From Cyanobacterium stanieri LEGE 03274 (lineage in GTDB: Bacteria; Cyanobacteriota; Cyanobacteriia; Cyanobacteriales; Cyanobacteriaceae), in contig NZ_JADEWC010000003.1 of NCBI RefSeq assembly GCF_015207825.1, positions 98,724 to 162,723 of the forward strand: a stretch of DNA of 64,000 nt, written 5' to 3'. Every line of letters begins with the position of its first letter. Position 1 is the stretch's first letter. Below are positions 35,232 through 43,900 of the stretch, one piece after another. Below the pieces are notes generated by a model. The model did no database searches and was not told the DNA's origin. It saw only the letters and a program-made list of their open reading frames with translations. A program made the translations under genes and the position numbers.

Positions 35232-36076
35232 TGATCAGTACGGGGAATAATACCAAAAATTTTTTCTGACAAATTCCATAATTCTTCATCTTTAAATAAA
35301 GAACAAAAAAAGGTATCATTAGCAAAATTTTCCCAACGACTAAATACGTTCATGGTAGTAGCATTTTTATTGGCAGATGTACCATCAAAAGAACTACCTC
35401 CGCCAAAATTAGTGACATTATCCTTACCTTGATCATTGAAAGGAATACCTAATTTTGTAGCTATATTTTGTCGATAACTTTTGTTTTTTACCCATTCATT
35501 ATAGCTTATGCCTAATAGATAATCATCATTACTTTTTTCATATTCAATAAATTTATTAGCATATTCTTTCCATAGATTACGATAATAAAATAGATCTTTT
35601 TCTGACCATTTTTTATAAATACTGGCTAATAAATTGAAAGGGTCTCTTAAAATAACTATTTTGAATATATAGTTGCTATTTCCTATTAAAGTATCATGTT
35701 GTTGATTAAAAAGAGAGTTAATTTTATTTATATCTCTATCCTCGAAACTTACAAGAGTTGTTTTCCCCTTAAGTTGTTTTAGTTTTTCTGCTTTAAATCT
35801 TTTATCTTCCTTTGAGTAAGTAACATATTCACTACTTTGAAAAGGATTTTTTTCCCAAGGAATAATTCTTTGTTTATAATCCCAATAGTTAATGTTTTTG
35901 GCATCAATTCTTCCTATTCCTTGATAAATTCTCAAGGTTTTTGTACCTTCAGGATAACAATTATTTAAAAAAACAGTTTGATTGCTACATTGAGAAAAAA
36001 TCCAGTTAATAATGGCATGATTGCCACTTCTTTTTATGCCAAAGATGCGATATTCTTGAGAATTTTTAAACTGCAT
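35222..36076 (-). CDS. Sulfotransferase-like protein
   Basis: 284 residues. The 5'-phosphosulfate-binding loop reads FGIKRSGNHAIINWIF (residues about 12-27) and the 3'-phosphate-binding segment KIVILRDPFNLLASIYKKW (about 138-156), the two hallmarks of PAPS-dependent sulfotransferases. The rest diverges from well-known subfamilies, so the acceptor (polysaccharide, lipid or small molecule) is unknown. No glycosyltransferase cluster surrounds it. It ends inside a MITE-like element, and its base composition is more AT-rich than its neighbours, which could indicate acquisition. Confidence 0.75.
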   Translation of the reverse strand: MQFKNSQEYRIFGIKRSGNHAIINWIFSQCSNQTVFLNNCYPEGTKTLRIYQGIGRIDAKNINYWDYKQRIIPWEKNPFQSSEYVTYSKEDKRFKAEKLKQLKGKTTLVSFEDRDINKINSLFNQQHDTLIGNSNYIFKIVILRDPFNLLASIYKKWSEKDLFYYRNLWKEYANKFIEYEKSNDDYLLGISYNEWVKNKSYRQNIATKLGIPFNDQGKDNVTNFGGGSSFDGTSANKNATTMNVFSRWENFANDTFFCSLFKDEELWNLSEKIFGIIPRTDQLK

Positions 36077-36097
36077 TTTTAAATTATTATTATGCTA

Positions 36098-36268
36098 CTA
36101 AAAACGGGTAAAACTAGAGAAAGTATATCCTAAGAATAAGCCGATAACCATTGCCCAAACTTGTCCAGATTCGACAAAATTATTCCAAGCATCGGTAATT
36201 TGACCAATAATATCAGGATCTTCTATTATTTGAGCGAATAAATGAACAGAAAAATCAGTAAGTCCCAT
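36098..36268 (-). CDS. Small single-span membrane protein
   Basis: A 56-residue frame, MGLTDFSVHLFAQIIEDPDI and onward. The N-terminal half is amphipathic; a hydrophobic, glycine-containing segment near the end (about 39-50, WAMVIGLFLGYTF) is followed by SSFTRF. It fits one transmembrane helix with a short basic end. I do not recognise the family. It is located between the sulfotransferase (21 bp upstream of that gene on the same strand) and nadA. Codon use looks natural, but there is no strong Shine-Dalgarno, so it is a tentative gene. Confidence 0.5.
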   Translation of the reverse strand: MGLTDFSVHLFAQIIEDPDIIGQITDAWNNFVESGQVWAMVIGLFLGYTFSSFTRF

Positions 36269-36432
36269 AAAATTAATTGATTTATATCAAGGTAATTCCC
36301 TTCAAATTATATCTTAAAGCTCTGAAATTCATAATTATTTAGGATCTAAATTAGGAGTTAAATTTTCAAATCTTGATAATTTCACGATATGATGGTTACT
36401 AACTTTTATTAAATCCCCGACGGTTGTTGAAT

Positions 36433-37341
36433 ATGTTTACTGCTACTCCCCCCCGTAAGATTGAAAATAATATTCCTGATGATTTGTTTAGTGCGATCGC
36501 CCTTTTGAAAAAAGAATTAAACGCTGTAATTCTAGCTCACTACTACCAAGAAGGAGACATCCAAGACATTGCCGACTATATTGGTGACTCCCTCGGTTTA
36601 TCCCAACAGGCAGCCAATACCTCAGCGGATGTAATTCTTTTTGCAGGGGTACACTTCATGGCAGAAACAGCCAAAATTTTAAACCCAAATAAATTAGTAT
36701 TATTACCCGATTTAGATGCAGGATGCTCCCTTGCGGATAGTTGCCCCCCTGATGCCTTTGCCCAATTTAAAGCCCAACACCCCGATCATATTGTTATCTC
36801 CTACATTAACTGTACCGCAGAAATTAAAGCTCTGAGTGACATTATTTGCACCAGTTCCAATGCCGTTTCTATTGTTAATCAAATTCCCCCAGAACAAAAA
36901 ATTATCTTTGCCCCCGATAAAAATTTAGGTCGTTATGTCAGCGAACAAACAGGACGAGATTTAGTATTGTGGGATGGTAGCTGTATTGTCCATGAAACCT
37001 TCTCAGAAAAAAGAATAGTCGAACTTAAGGTACAAAACCCCGAAGCCCAAATACTAGCCCACCCAGAATGTGAAACCCCCGTTTTGCGCCATGCCGACTA
37101 CATTGGTTCAACCACCGCCCTTTTAAAATATTCTCAGGGTAGTGAGTGCGATAAATTCATTATTGCCACCGAACCGGGTATCATTCACCAAATGCAGAAA
37201 CAAGCTCCCCAAAAGGTGTTTATCCCCGCCCCTTCTACCAGTAACTGTAACTGTAACGAATGCCCTTATATGAGGCTTAACACCCTAGAAAAAGACAGCC
37301 TGAAATTATCATCCCTGAGTCTATCAGAGCTAAAGCATTAA
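36433..37341 (+). CDS. nadA: Quinolinate synthase, 3' end frameshifted
   Basis: 302 residues from the ATG at 36433 (two TTG codons lie upstream in frame). NadA motifs: [53 protein letters not shown] and [16 protein letters not shown]. The cysteines for the [4Fe-4S] cluster (in [16 protein letters not shown] and NECP) are present. The enzyme condenses iminoaspartate with dihydroxyacetone phosphate in NAD synthesis. After LEK the frame departs from the family and ends [15 protein letters not shown]. The usual ending, [20 protein letters not shown] and RMLEMSK, is encoded in another frame at 37293-37376. A small deletion is therefore likely at about 37290. Confidence 0.9.
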   Translation: MFTATPPRKIENNIPDDLFSAIALLKKELNAVILAHYYQEGDIQDIADYIGDSLGLSQQAANTSADVILFAGVHFMAETAKILNPNKLVLLPDLDAGCSLADSCPPDAFAQFKAQHPDHIVISYINCTAEIKALSDIICTSSNAVSIVNQIPPEQKIIFAPDKNLGRYVSEQTGRDLVLWDGSCIVHETFSEKRIVELKVQNPEAQILAHPECETPVLRHADYIGSTTALLKYSQGSECDKFIIATEPGIIHQMQKQAPQKVFIPAPSTSNCNCNECPYMRLNTLEKDSLKLSSLSLSELKH

Positions 37342-37376
37342 CACCCATTCAAAGAATGTTGGAAATGTCCAAGTAA
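37293..37376 (+). pseudogene. Out-of-frame native C-terminus of nadA
   Basis: Read in the +2-shifted frame, this stretch gives [20 protein letters not shown] then RMLEMSK and TAA, a canonical NadA ending. It overlaps the annotated nadA end, showing that the reading frame was lost between the NTLEK codons and here, with roughly seven codons also missing compared with the family. Confidence 0.75.
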
Positions 37377-37408
37377 AAAAAGTTGTATTCACCCCGTGGA
37401 GTTATTAA

Positions 37409-38557
37409 TTAAACATTCATTATTAATTCCCTGACTTCCATGGCGGTGGCAGGGGCTAGTAAAATGCCGTTGCGATAATGGGCAGTGGCTAAAATAACAT
37501 TATCGTAACCCTCCAACCATTCGATGATGGGGGCAGGACGTCCTTGGGGGCGGGGACGTTTTCCCGACCATTGGGAGATAATAGAAGCGGATTTAAGGGC
37601 AGGACAAAAGGCGATCGCCCTTTGATATAAATTAGCCATTAATTGTTTATCCTCAATTACAATGCCGTCTTCATTGGCAAATTCGAGGGTAGCCCCCACC
37701 CAAAAACGATTACCCTCTAAGGGTACAATGTGAACATCATCCCCCGTAATCACTGGATTAAAATCGGCTCTGTGTTTCCAGCTTTGAGAATGTAACACCA
37801 TGGCTTGTCCCAAAACAGGCTTTATTTCTACCCCCTGATTTAACTTTTCGGTTAAGGGAGTAGAACCCAAACCAGCAGATATAATTACTAAGTCCGCCCC
37901 AAGGGGTTTACCCCCCACGGATAAACCCTCACAAACCTTTTTTTCTTCGCTATCTTGGGTTTTGAGGATGAAATTATCAACTTTTTGTCCAAAAATACAC
38001 TTTACCCCCCTTCTTCTTGCTCCTAGAGCTAATGCTTGAGTTAAGGGAATGGGGTTTATCTGTAAATCATCCATGGAAGATACCGCACCGATAATTTCTT
38101 CTCCTTGGACTTCGGGGCAAATGGATTGCAGTTTTGCACGATTCCACACCTCAAGGGAGTAACCTTGTTCTGCTCTTTTTTCTGCTAGGGTATGCCATTT
38201 GTCGAGGTTGTCTGAGGAAAAAAGTAGTTTAACGATGCCGTGGCGATTGTAAGGGATGTTTAACCCCGTGAGGGCTTCTAATTCTGGCAGTAGGGTTTTA
38301 TATCTTTTTAAGCTATTCTCCCGCAGTCGCCATGCTCTGCCTTTTATTTTCTGACTCATTACCCCCATGAGTAAACCTAACGCTCCTCCCGTAGAGCCTT
38401 GGGCTGGTTCTTTTTCGTCAATCAATGTAATGTCTAATTGGGCATCTTGACTAAGTTCAAAGGCGATCGCACTGCCCACAACCCCTGCCCCAATAATTAC
38501 AATTTTTTTCAGTGACTTACTCCTAACGCTAACATTCTGAATATATATCATACTCAA
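37409..38557 (-). CDS. Glycine oxidase-like FAD-dependent oxidoreductase
   Basis: Up to 382 residues. The FAD-binding Rossmann motif is KIVIIGAGVVGSAIAFELSQ (about 18-37), so a start somewhat downstream of 38557 is possible. It is followed by STGGALGLLMGVMSQ and the C-terminal DAO-family segment GKRPRPQGRPAPIIE with NVILATAHYRNGILLAPATA. This resembles ThiO/glycine oxidase, which supplies iminoglycine for thiazole synthesis, but thiG is not adjacent. The specific substrate is inferred. It converges with nadA. Confidence 0.8.
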   Translation of the reverse strand: MSMIYIQNVSVRSKSLKKIVIIGAGVVGSAIAFELSQDAQLDITLIDEKEPAQGSTGGALGLLMGVMSQKIKGRAWRLRENSLKRYKTLLPELEALTGLNIPYNRHGIVKLLFSSDNLDKWHTLAEKRAEQGYSLEVWNRAKLQSICPEVQGEEIIGAVSSMDDLQINPIPLTQALALGARRRGVKCIFGQKVDNFILKTQDSEEKKVCEGLSVGGKPLGADLVIISAGLGSTPLTEKLNQGVEIKPVLGQAMVLHSQSWKHRADFNPVITGDDVHIVPLEGNRFWVGATLEFANEDGIVIEDKQLMANLYQRAIAFCPALKSASIISQWSGKRPRPQGRPAPIIEWLEGYDNVILATAHYRNGILLAPATAMEVRELIMNV

Positions 38558-38907
38558 TCTTGTTTCAATAATAATAACTAACTAGGGCGGGGAACAGGCA
38601 ACAGGGAACAGAGAAAAGTTTTTTACTGGCTTATCAACTGCCCTCCTAATCTGAGATTTTTCTGGAAAAATAGCCCAAAAACCGCTTAAAATCGTTACGT
38701 TTCTTTACAAAAATAGCCAAAAATGTAAAAAAAACGAGAAAAACGACATTTTTTATACATTTCAGCAATTAATCAGGTAATATCAGATCTAGTGTTAAAA
38801 ACAGTCAAACACTTACTTGATGGTTATTTCAGCTAACAAAATTTTAATATCTGAAATTTCTGGGAAGTGTTAAAACTACAAATAAAATAAAAATAGGAGT
38901 ATATTCT
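38558..38907. promoter_or_regulatory. Upstream region of the HU gene
   Basis: 350 bp. It begins with GGGAACAGGCAACAGGGAACAG, a heptamer-type tandem, then a palindrome ATTTTTCTGGAAAAAT (about 38655). AGTGTTAAAA occurs at 38791-38800 and again at 38866-38875, with an inverted AACACTT between them. AGGAG precedes the ATG. These may be operator sites for HU autoregulation; untested. Confidence 0.35.
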
Positions 38908-39192
38908 ATGAACAAAGGCGAATTAGTTGATGCAGTAGCAGAAAAGGCTTCCGTTACCAAAAAACAAGCTGATTCCGTAATCAGTGCCACGGTAGAAGCA
39001 ATTATGGAAGCGGTTTCTAGTGGAGAAAAAGTAACCCTCGTGGGGTTCGGTTCTTTTGAAAGCCGTGACAGAAAAGCCCGTGAAGGTCGTAACCCTAAAA
39101 CTGGCGAAAAAATGAATATTCCTGCCACTAAAGTTCCTGCTTTTTCCGCAGGTAAATTATTCAAGGAAAGAGTTGCGCCCCCTAAATCTTAG
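38908..39192 (+). CDS. hup: HU-family nucleoid protein
   Basis: 94 residues, standard HU length. It starts MNKGELVDAVAEKASVTKKQ, with the dimer helices, and has the DNA-binding arm GFGSFESRDRKAREGRNPKT followed by the GEKMNIPATKVPAFSAGK saddle. It binds and bends DNA non-specifically and is needed for nucleoid structure; cyanobacteria usually have a single essential copy. A good Shine-Dalgarno (AGGAG) supports the start. It is monocistronic with GC-rich inverted repeats behind it (39218-39270), and carA reads toward it. Confidence 0.95.
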   Translation: MNKGELVDAVAEKASVTKKQADSVISATVEAIMEAVSSGEKVTLVGFGSFESRDRKAREGRNPKTGEKMNIPATKVPAFSAGKLFKERVAPPKS

Positions 39193-39217
39193 TTAATATT
39201 GAGCTAAATTTTGTGTA

Positions 39218-39270
39218 GGGGCAAAAAGAATAAGCCCTCTTTCTGCCCCCTTTTGGTTTTCAAAGGGGGG
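39218..39270. terminator. Inverted repeats between hup and carA
   Basis: GGGGCAAAAAGAA pairs with TCTTTCTGCCCC and is followed by CCTTTT on the + strand (a likely hup terminator). The same C tract can also pair with AAAGGGGGG at 39262-39270. The two genes are convergent, so the region may serve both. Confidence 0.55.
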
Positions 39271-39288
39271 AATGGTTATTGTAATGAC

Positions 39289-40434
39289 TTATGATTTTTT
39301 ATAGTCTCGCATTAATTTAACAAACTGTTCAAACAAATAGTCTGCATCGTGGGGCCCCGGACTGGCTTCAGGGTGATATTGTACAGAGAAAAAAGGTAAG
39401 GTTTTATGTTTTAAACCTGCTACGGTGCGATCGTTCAAATTGAGGTGGGTTATCTCTACATCAGCCCCCAAAGATTCTTCTGTCACCGCAAAACCGTGAT
39501 TTTGACTGGTAATTTCTACCTTTTGGCTTAATCCGGCGGGTTGGTTTAAGCCACGATGACCAAATTTTAATTTAAAGGTTTCTGCCCCCAAGGAAAGCCC
39601 CAAAATTTGATGTCCCATACAAATACCAAAAGTGGGTTTTTGGGCTTCTAGTAAAGCCTTAGCGGTGGCAATACCTTCGGCAACGGCTGCGGGATCTCCT
39701 GGCCCGTTGGATAGGAAAATACCGTCAGGGTTATGTTTGAGAATATCTTCTGCGGGGGTATTAGCGGGAACGACAATGACTTTACAACCATAACTGGCTA
39801 AACGACGTAAAATATTACGTTTTACCCCAAAGTCAACGGCAACCACTCTAAAGGTTTCCCCATCACTCAAATTGGCACGGGGGCTAAATTCCCATTCTTT
39901 GTCTGTGGGTTCGCTCCACTCATAAACTGCTTTGGTGGTAATGTCTTTGACGAGGTTTAATCCTGCCATGGAGGGAACTTTTTGTAACTCCATTAACAAT
40001 TCTTCTGGGTTTAATATATCTGTGGAAATTGCCCCATTCATTGCCCCTGATGAGCGCAAACGACGGGTTAAATCCCGGGTGTCAATGCCATAAATACCAA
40101 TTACTTTATGACGGGTTAAATAGTCCTGTAGGGATTCGGTGGAACGCCAATTACTAGGACGTTTACATAGGTTACGGGCGATCGCACCTTTGACATGGGG
40201 TTTATAGGATTCCTCATCCTCAGGATTAACCCCCGTATTCCCCAATTCGGGATAAGTAAAAGTAACAATTTGCCCAGAATAACTAGGATCTGTTAACACT
40301 TCCTGATAACCAGTCATTCCCGTATTAAAGACAACCTCCCCAAAAGTTGTTCCCTTCGCTCCAAAAGAATAACCCGTGTAGGATGTACCATCAGCCAACA
40401 CTAAAATCGCTTTTGTGGTTTGTAAAATAGACAT
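39289..40434 (-). CDS. carA: Carbamoyl-phosphate synthase small subunit
   Basis: 381 residues from ATG 40432-40434 ([20 protein letters not shown]); the frame extends 14 codons further up without support. The N-terminal domain includes [20 protein letters not shown] and the C-terminal class-I glutamine amidotransferase domain has the nucleophile Cys in [17 protein letters not shown] and the His-Glu pair in [13 protein letters not shown]. It supplies ammonia to CarB for arginine and pyrimidine synthesis. A TCTCCC/GGGAGA inverted repeat (40465-40484) lies in the leader and might take part in control. CarB is not in the window. Confidence 0.96.
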   Translation of the reverse strand: MSILQTTKAILVLADGTSYTGYSFGAKGTTFGEVVFNTGMTGYQEVLTDPSYSGQIVTFTYPELGNTGVNPEDEESYKPHVKGAIARNLCKRPSNWRSTESLQDYLTRHKVIGIYGIDTRDLTRRLRSSGAMNGAISTDILNPEELLMELQKVPSMAGLNLVKDITTKAVYEWSEPTDKEWEFSPRANLSDGETFRVVAVDFGVKRNILRRLASYGCKVIVVPANTPAEDILKHNPDGIFLSNGPGDPAAVAEGIATAKALLEAQKPTFGICMGHQILGLSLGAETFKLKFGHRGLNQPAGLSQKVEITSQNHGFAVTEESLGADVEITHLNLNDRTVAGLKHKTLPFFSVQYHPEASPGPHDADYLFEQFVKLMRDYKKS

Positions 40435-40682
40435 AAGGCAATACTTAATCTTTAAATATATTTTTCTCCCAAACAAAAGGGAGACAACTAATTATGACCC
40501 AAGAAATGTCATTGATGTAAATCATATTTTAGTTATTTCTTGAATATCATGGAGTCTTTATATTTCTAATAGTTTATATATTAATCCCCATGACCTAAGG
40601 TAGGGTTAGTTAAACTTTGTGTATAACTATTGTTGATAGTTAATTGTTATAGTTGAATTTTGAACCTTTATAGATAGTTTTG

Positions 40683-41006
40683 ATGACCATTACAGAAGTA
40701 GCAGATCAATCCACCATTAAAAAAGGCTTTCATGCCTTATCTGACTCCATTAGAATTGAGGTATTAGATTTATTAAAGACTCAGGAATTGTGTGTTTGTG
40801 AGTTGTTGGAAGTTTTAAATATCAGTCAGTCTAAGTTATCTTTTCACCTTAAAACCCTCAAAGAAGCTGGTTTGGTAAGGACTCGTCAAGAGGGGAGATG
40901 GATTTATTACAGTTTAAATTTATCTCAATTGGTACTTTTAGAACAATATTTGGCGGATTTTCGTCGTATGGCTTCCCTTGTTCCTGCTCGGAAATGTTGT
41001 GATTAA
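40683..41006 (+). CDS. arsR: ArsR-family arsenic-responsive repressor
   Basis: 107 residues from the ATG at 40683 (a TTG codon lies just before it). Winged HTH of the ArsR/SmtB family: FHALSDSIRIEVLDLLKTQE, then ELCVCELLEVLNISQSKLSFHLKTLKEAGLVRTRQEGRWIYYSL. The Cys-Val-Cys pair in ELCVCEL is the classical arsenite/antimonite sensor; a further CC lies at the very end (RKCCD). It should repress the acr3 transporter gene downstream and be released by arsenite. A 253-bp gap separates the two genes, so acr3 may have its own operator. Confidence 0.9.
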   Translation: MTITEVADQSTIKKGFHALSDSIRIEVLDLLKTQELCVCELLEVLNISQSKLSFHLKTLKEAGLVRTRQEGRWIYYSLNLSQLVLLEQYLADFRRMASLVPARKCCD

Positions 41007-41259
41007 GTTGTAAAACAAACAATAATTTTTTTTGTTATGTATTTTTCCATTTAGAAGAGACACTATCGCCAATAATAGCTAAAATCTTAATATATTATAA
41101 GGTTGTGTCAACAATCACTTTTTGGAATTTATATTTTTTCAGCAAAAACAAACCAAGTTTTTTTGTTATAATTTGATGTGTACAATAACTTTTGTCTAGT
41201 GACCATAGGAAAATCAGTTATTGTCGATTCAACATTACCATAAAAAAATTTGATTTAAA

Positions 41260-42420
41260 ATGGCCGTAAATATTAACCCCAAGGCGATAAAAGCAGGAAG
41301 TAGCCTAAGTTTTTTTGAGAAGTATTTAACTCTCTGGGTTTTCATTTGTATTATTCTGGGCATTGGTTTGGGTAGGATTTTTCCTGATATGGCACAGACA
41401 TTAGATAGTATCAGTATCTATAACGTTTCAATTCCCATTGCTATCTGTCTTTTTTTCATGATGTATCCCATTATGGTGAAGATAGATTTTTCCCAGGCAC
41501 TTAAAGCGGTTAAAACTCCTAAGCCTGTAATTCTGACTTTGGCGGTGAATTGGTTCGTTAAACCTTTTTCCATGGTAATTTTTGCTCAATTTTTCCTCGG
41601 TTACGTTTTTAGTAATTTATTGTCCGATACGGAGATAATTCGAGGCGTTGAAGTTTCTCTAGCAGATTCCTATGGGGCTGGTTGTATTTTATTGGGAATC
41701 GCTCCTTGTACGGCTATGGTGTTGATGTGGGGTTATCTTTCCTATGGTAATCAAGGACATACTTTGGTGATGGTGGCCGTTAATTCTCTGGCAATGTTAT
41801 TTTTGTATGCTCCTTTGGGGCAATGGTTATTGTCTGCGAATAATTTGATTGTACCTTGGGAAACCATTGTCTTTTCTGTGGTGATATATGTGGGTTTACC
41901 TTTTCTGGCTGGGGTTATCAGTCGATATTGGATTTTTAAGTATAAGGGTAGGGCTTGGTTTGAGTCGCAGTTTTTACATTATCTTTCCCCTGTGGCGGTA
42001 TTAGCTTTGTTGGTGACTCTTATTTTATTGTTTGCTTTTAAGGGGGAATTGATTGTTAATAATCCTCTACACATTCTGTTAATTGCTATTCCTTTGTTTG
42101 TGCAAACTAATTTTATTTTTTTGATTACTTATGTAATTGCCTTGAAAATGAATTTATCCTATGAGGATTCTGCGCCTGCGGCTTTAATTGGGGCGAGTAA
42201 TCATTTTGAAGTGGCGATCGCAACGGCTGTCATGGTATTCGGACTAAATTCTGGGGCCGCATTAGCTACGGTGGTGGGGGTATTAATCGAAGTACCTGTA
42301 ATGTTAATGTTAGTAGAATTTTGTAAAAAGACTGCTTTTTGGTTTCCCCGAGAGCCACAAAAGGCAACTTTAATCGATCCTCGTTGTCTTGATTTGTTGA
42401 GGGCAAGGGAGGAATATTAA
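41260..42420 (+). CDS. acr3: ACR3-type arsenite efflux transporter
   Basis: 386 residues with about ten hydrophobic segments. ACR3 hallmarks: the conserved cysteine in LGIAPCTAMVLMWGYLSYG (near residue 150), VNWFVKPFSMV, and GASNHFEVAIATAVMVFGLNSGAAL. This family exports arsenite across the plasma membrane using the proton gradient; it is unrelated to E. coli ArsB, although the cyanobacterial gene is often named arsB. Genetic context (arsR upstream) agrees. No arsC reductase follows. Confidence 0.92.
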   Translation: MAVNINPKAIKAGSSLSFFEKYLTLWVFICIILGIGLGRIFPDMAQTLDSISIYNVSIPIAICLFFMMYPIMVKIDFSQALKAVKTPKPVILTLAVNWFVKPFSMVIFAQFFLGYVFSNLLSDTEIIRGVEVSLADSYGAGCILLGIAPCTAMVLMWGYLSYGNQGHTLVMVAVNSLAMLFLYAPLGQWLLSANNLIVPWETIVFSVVIYVGLPFLAGVISRYWIFKYKGRAWFESQFLHYLSPVAVLALLVTLILLFAFKGELIVNNPLHILLIAIPLFVQTNFIFLITYVIALKMNLSYEDSAPAALIGASNHFEVAIATAVMVFGLNSGAALATVVGVLIEVPVMLMLVEFCKKTAFWFPREPQKATLIDPRCLDLLRAREEY

Positions 42421-42439
42421 CTTGAATTAGGGATAATAT

Positions 42440-42600
42440 CTTTAATCTTTAATATCAAGTTCAGGAAATTCGTTATAGATAAATTGTATTTTCACAAACC
42501 CACCATGAACTATATATACCCAATGCGCTTTAGAAAATATATCACCACTTGTCTTGCAATGAATTACAAGGCTAACAGTTTATCGTTCAATTTATTGAAC
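42440..42600 (-). repeat. Dual-palindrome repeat, copy 10 with separated tail (inverted)
   Basis: CTTGCAATGAATTACAAG (42553-42570), spacer GCTAACAGTTTATC, then GTTCAATTTATTGAAC (42585-42600). The long-form tail (AATATCAAGTT...AATTCGTTATAGAT) lies at about 42460-42495, some 50 bp away from the palindromes, as if something was inserted between them. Confidence 0.75.
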
Positions 42601-42656
42601 TATTATTCAGCCTTACTTTCCTACTCCTCATCCCCCTAAATCCAATTCTGGGGGTA

Positions 42657-43175
42657 TTAGTGTTGATTAGAGCTTGGCATCAGGTAAATTAACCCCGAAA
42701 CCATGGTTAATATCACAGATAACCAAAATACTATTATCCCCGTTGATAATGCCCAAGGATATTTAGGCAAAAGAAGAAGGGCGATCGCTCCTATTTGAGT
42801 AACAGTCTTAAATTTACCCCAAAGGTTAGCCCCTGAAACATTTTTTTGTTGAGGATTTACCCGCCACCCAGCGATAGTAATTTCCCGTAACAGAATTAAA
42901 AACACCCCCCAAGCGGGAATTATTTGACGTTCAATCAAAACTAATAAAGGAGCAATGACCAAAATTTTATCAGTCAAAGGATCAAGAAACTTACCCAAAT
43001 CCGTAACCTGATTTAAACGTCTTGCCAAATAACCATCCAGCCAATCTGTCAGAGAAGCAATGAGGAATAAACCCCAAGCCCACCACTGATAAACCTCTAT
43101 TGACTGATACATACACCAGAGAATAGGGATTATCAAAATGATACGACTAAAAGTAATAGTATTGGGAAGATTCAT
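42657..43175 (-). CDS. pgsA: CDP-diacylglycerol-glycerol-3-phosphate 3-phosphatidyltransferase
   Basis: 172 residues with the CDP-alcohol phosphotransferase signature in SLTDWLDGYLARRLNQVTDL followed by GKFLDPLTDK (D-x2-DG-x2-AR-x8-G-x3-D-x3-D). Four or more membrane spans are visible, beginning NLPNTITFSRIILIIPILWC. It makes phosphatidylglycerol phosphate, the precursor of phosphatidylglycerol, which is essential for photosystem II. It follows the sugar transferase gene by 8 bp on the same strand, so the two are probably co-transcribed. Confidence 0.92.
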   Translation of the reverse strand: MNLPNTITFSRIILIIPILWCMYQSIEVYQWWAWGLFLIASLTDWLDGYLARRLNQVTDLGKFLDPLTDKILVIAPLLVLIERQIIPAWGVFLILLREITIAGWRVNPQQKNVSGANLWGKFKTVTQIGAIALLLLPKYPWALSTGIIVFWLSVILTMVSGLIYLMPSSNQH

Positions 43176-43183
43176 TCAATAAA

Positions 43184-43900
43184 CTAACAAGCACCTTCGC
43201 GCTTAATAACCACCTCAATGGTTTTAAAAATCAAATATAAATCATACCATACAGTCCATTTTTTCTGATAAGCTAAATCCATCGCCACTACCTGATTAAA
43301 ATCAAGACATTTAGAGCGCCCTTTTACTTGCCATTCCCCCGTTAGACCTGGTTTCACTCGAAGACGCAACAAATGATAGCTATCATATTTTGCCACCTCA
43401 TCGGGGGTAGGAGGACGAGTCCCCACTAAGCTCATGTCCCCTGTTAAAACGTTCCAAAATTGGGGAAACTCATCCAAGCTGGTGGACCTTAAAATTTTAC
43501 CAATTTTAGTGATGCGAGGATCTTCAGGATTTTTGAAAATAAAGCCATCAGCGTGATTTTTAACCAAATGCTTCTTTTTTTCGGCATCCACAGTCATAGA
43601 GCGAAATTTCCAGATGGTAAATGTTTTTCCATTTAATCCACATCTGGTTTGAGAATAGAGAATCGGCCCTGGATTATCTTTATAAATTAAAATTGCTAAA
43701 GGAATAAAAAGAATAGCAGTGATGGTTAAACCGACAAAACCTCCCAGAATATCAATTAAGCGTTTCCATGGATTATTAATGGAACTGTGGAGTTTATTAT
43801 ATTTATTGTCGTAATAATTCAGTCTTTGATGGATATGAGATGAAGTTTTTTTTGATTTCAAGGATGGATTTTTTATGTTTCTGGGGTTGATGAGCATCAT
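43184..43900 (-). CDS. Polyprenyl-phosphate sugar-1-phosphate transferase
   Basis: 238 residues of the bacterial sugar transferase (WbaP/EpsL-like) type: KRLIDILGGFVGLTITAILF (one membrane helix, about 48-70), ILYSQTRCGLNGKTFTIWKFRSM, LRSTSLDEFPQFWNVLTGDMSLVGTRPPTPDEV and VKPGLTGEWQVKGRS. It loads the first sugar phosphate onto undecaprenyl phosphate to start exopolysaccharide or O-antigen synthesis at the inner face of the plasma membrane. It lacks the long N-terminal membrane part of WbaP. The rest of a polysaccharide cluster is not near. Next gene on the strand is pgsA. Confidence 0.9.
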   Translation of the reverse strand: MMLINPRNIKNPSLKSKKTSSHIHQRLNYYDNKYNKLHSSINNPWKRLIDILGGFVGLTITAILFIPLAILIYKDNPGPILYSQTRCGLNGKTFTIWKFRSMTVDAEKKKHLVKNHADGFIFKNPEDPRITKIGKILRSTSLDEFPQFWNVLTGDMSLVGTRPPTPDEVAKYDSYHLLRLRVKPGLTGEWQVKGRSKCLDFNQVVAMDLAYQKKWTVWYDLYLIFKTIEVVIKREGAC

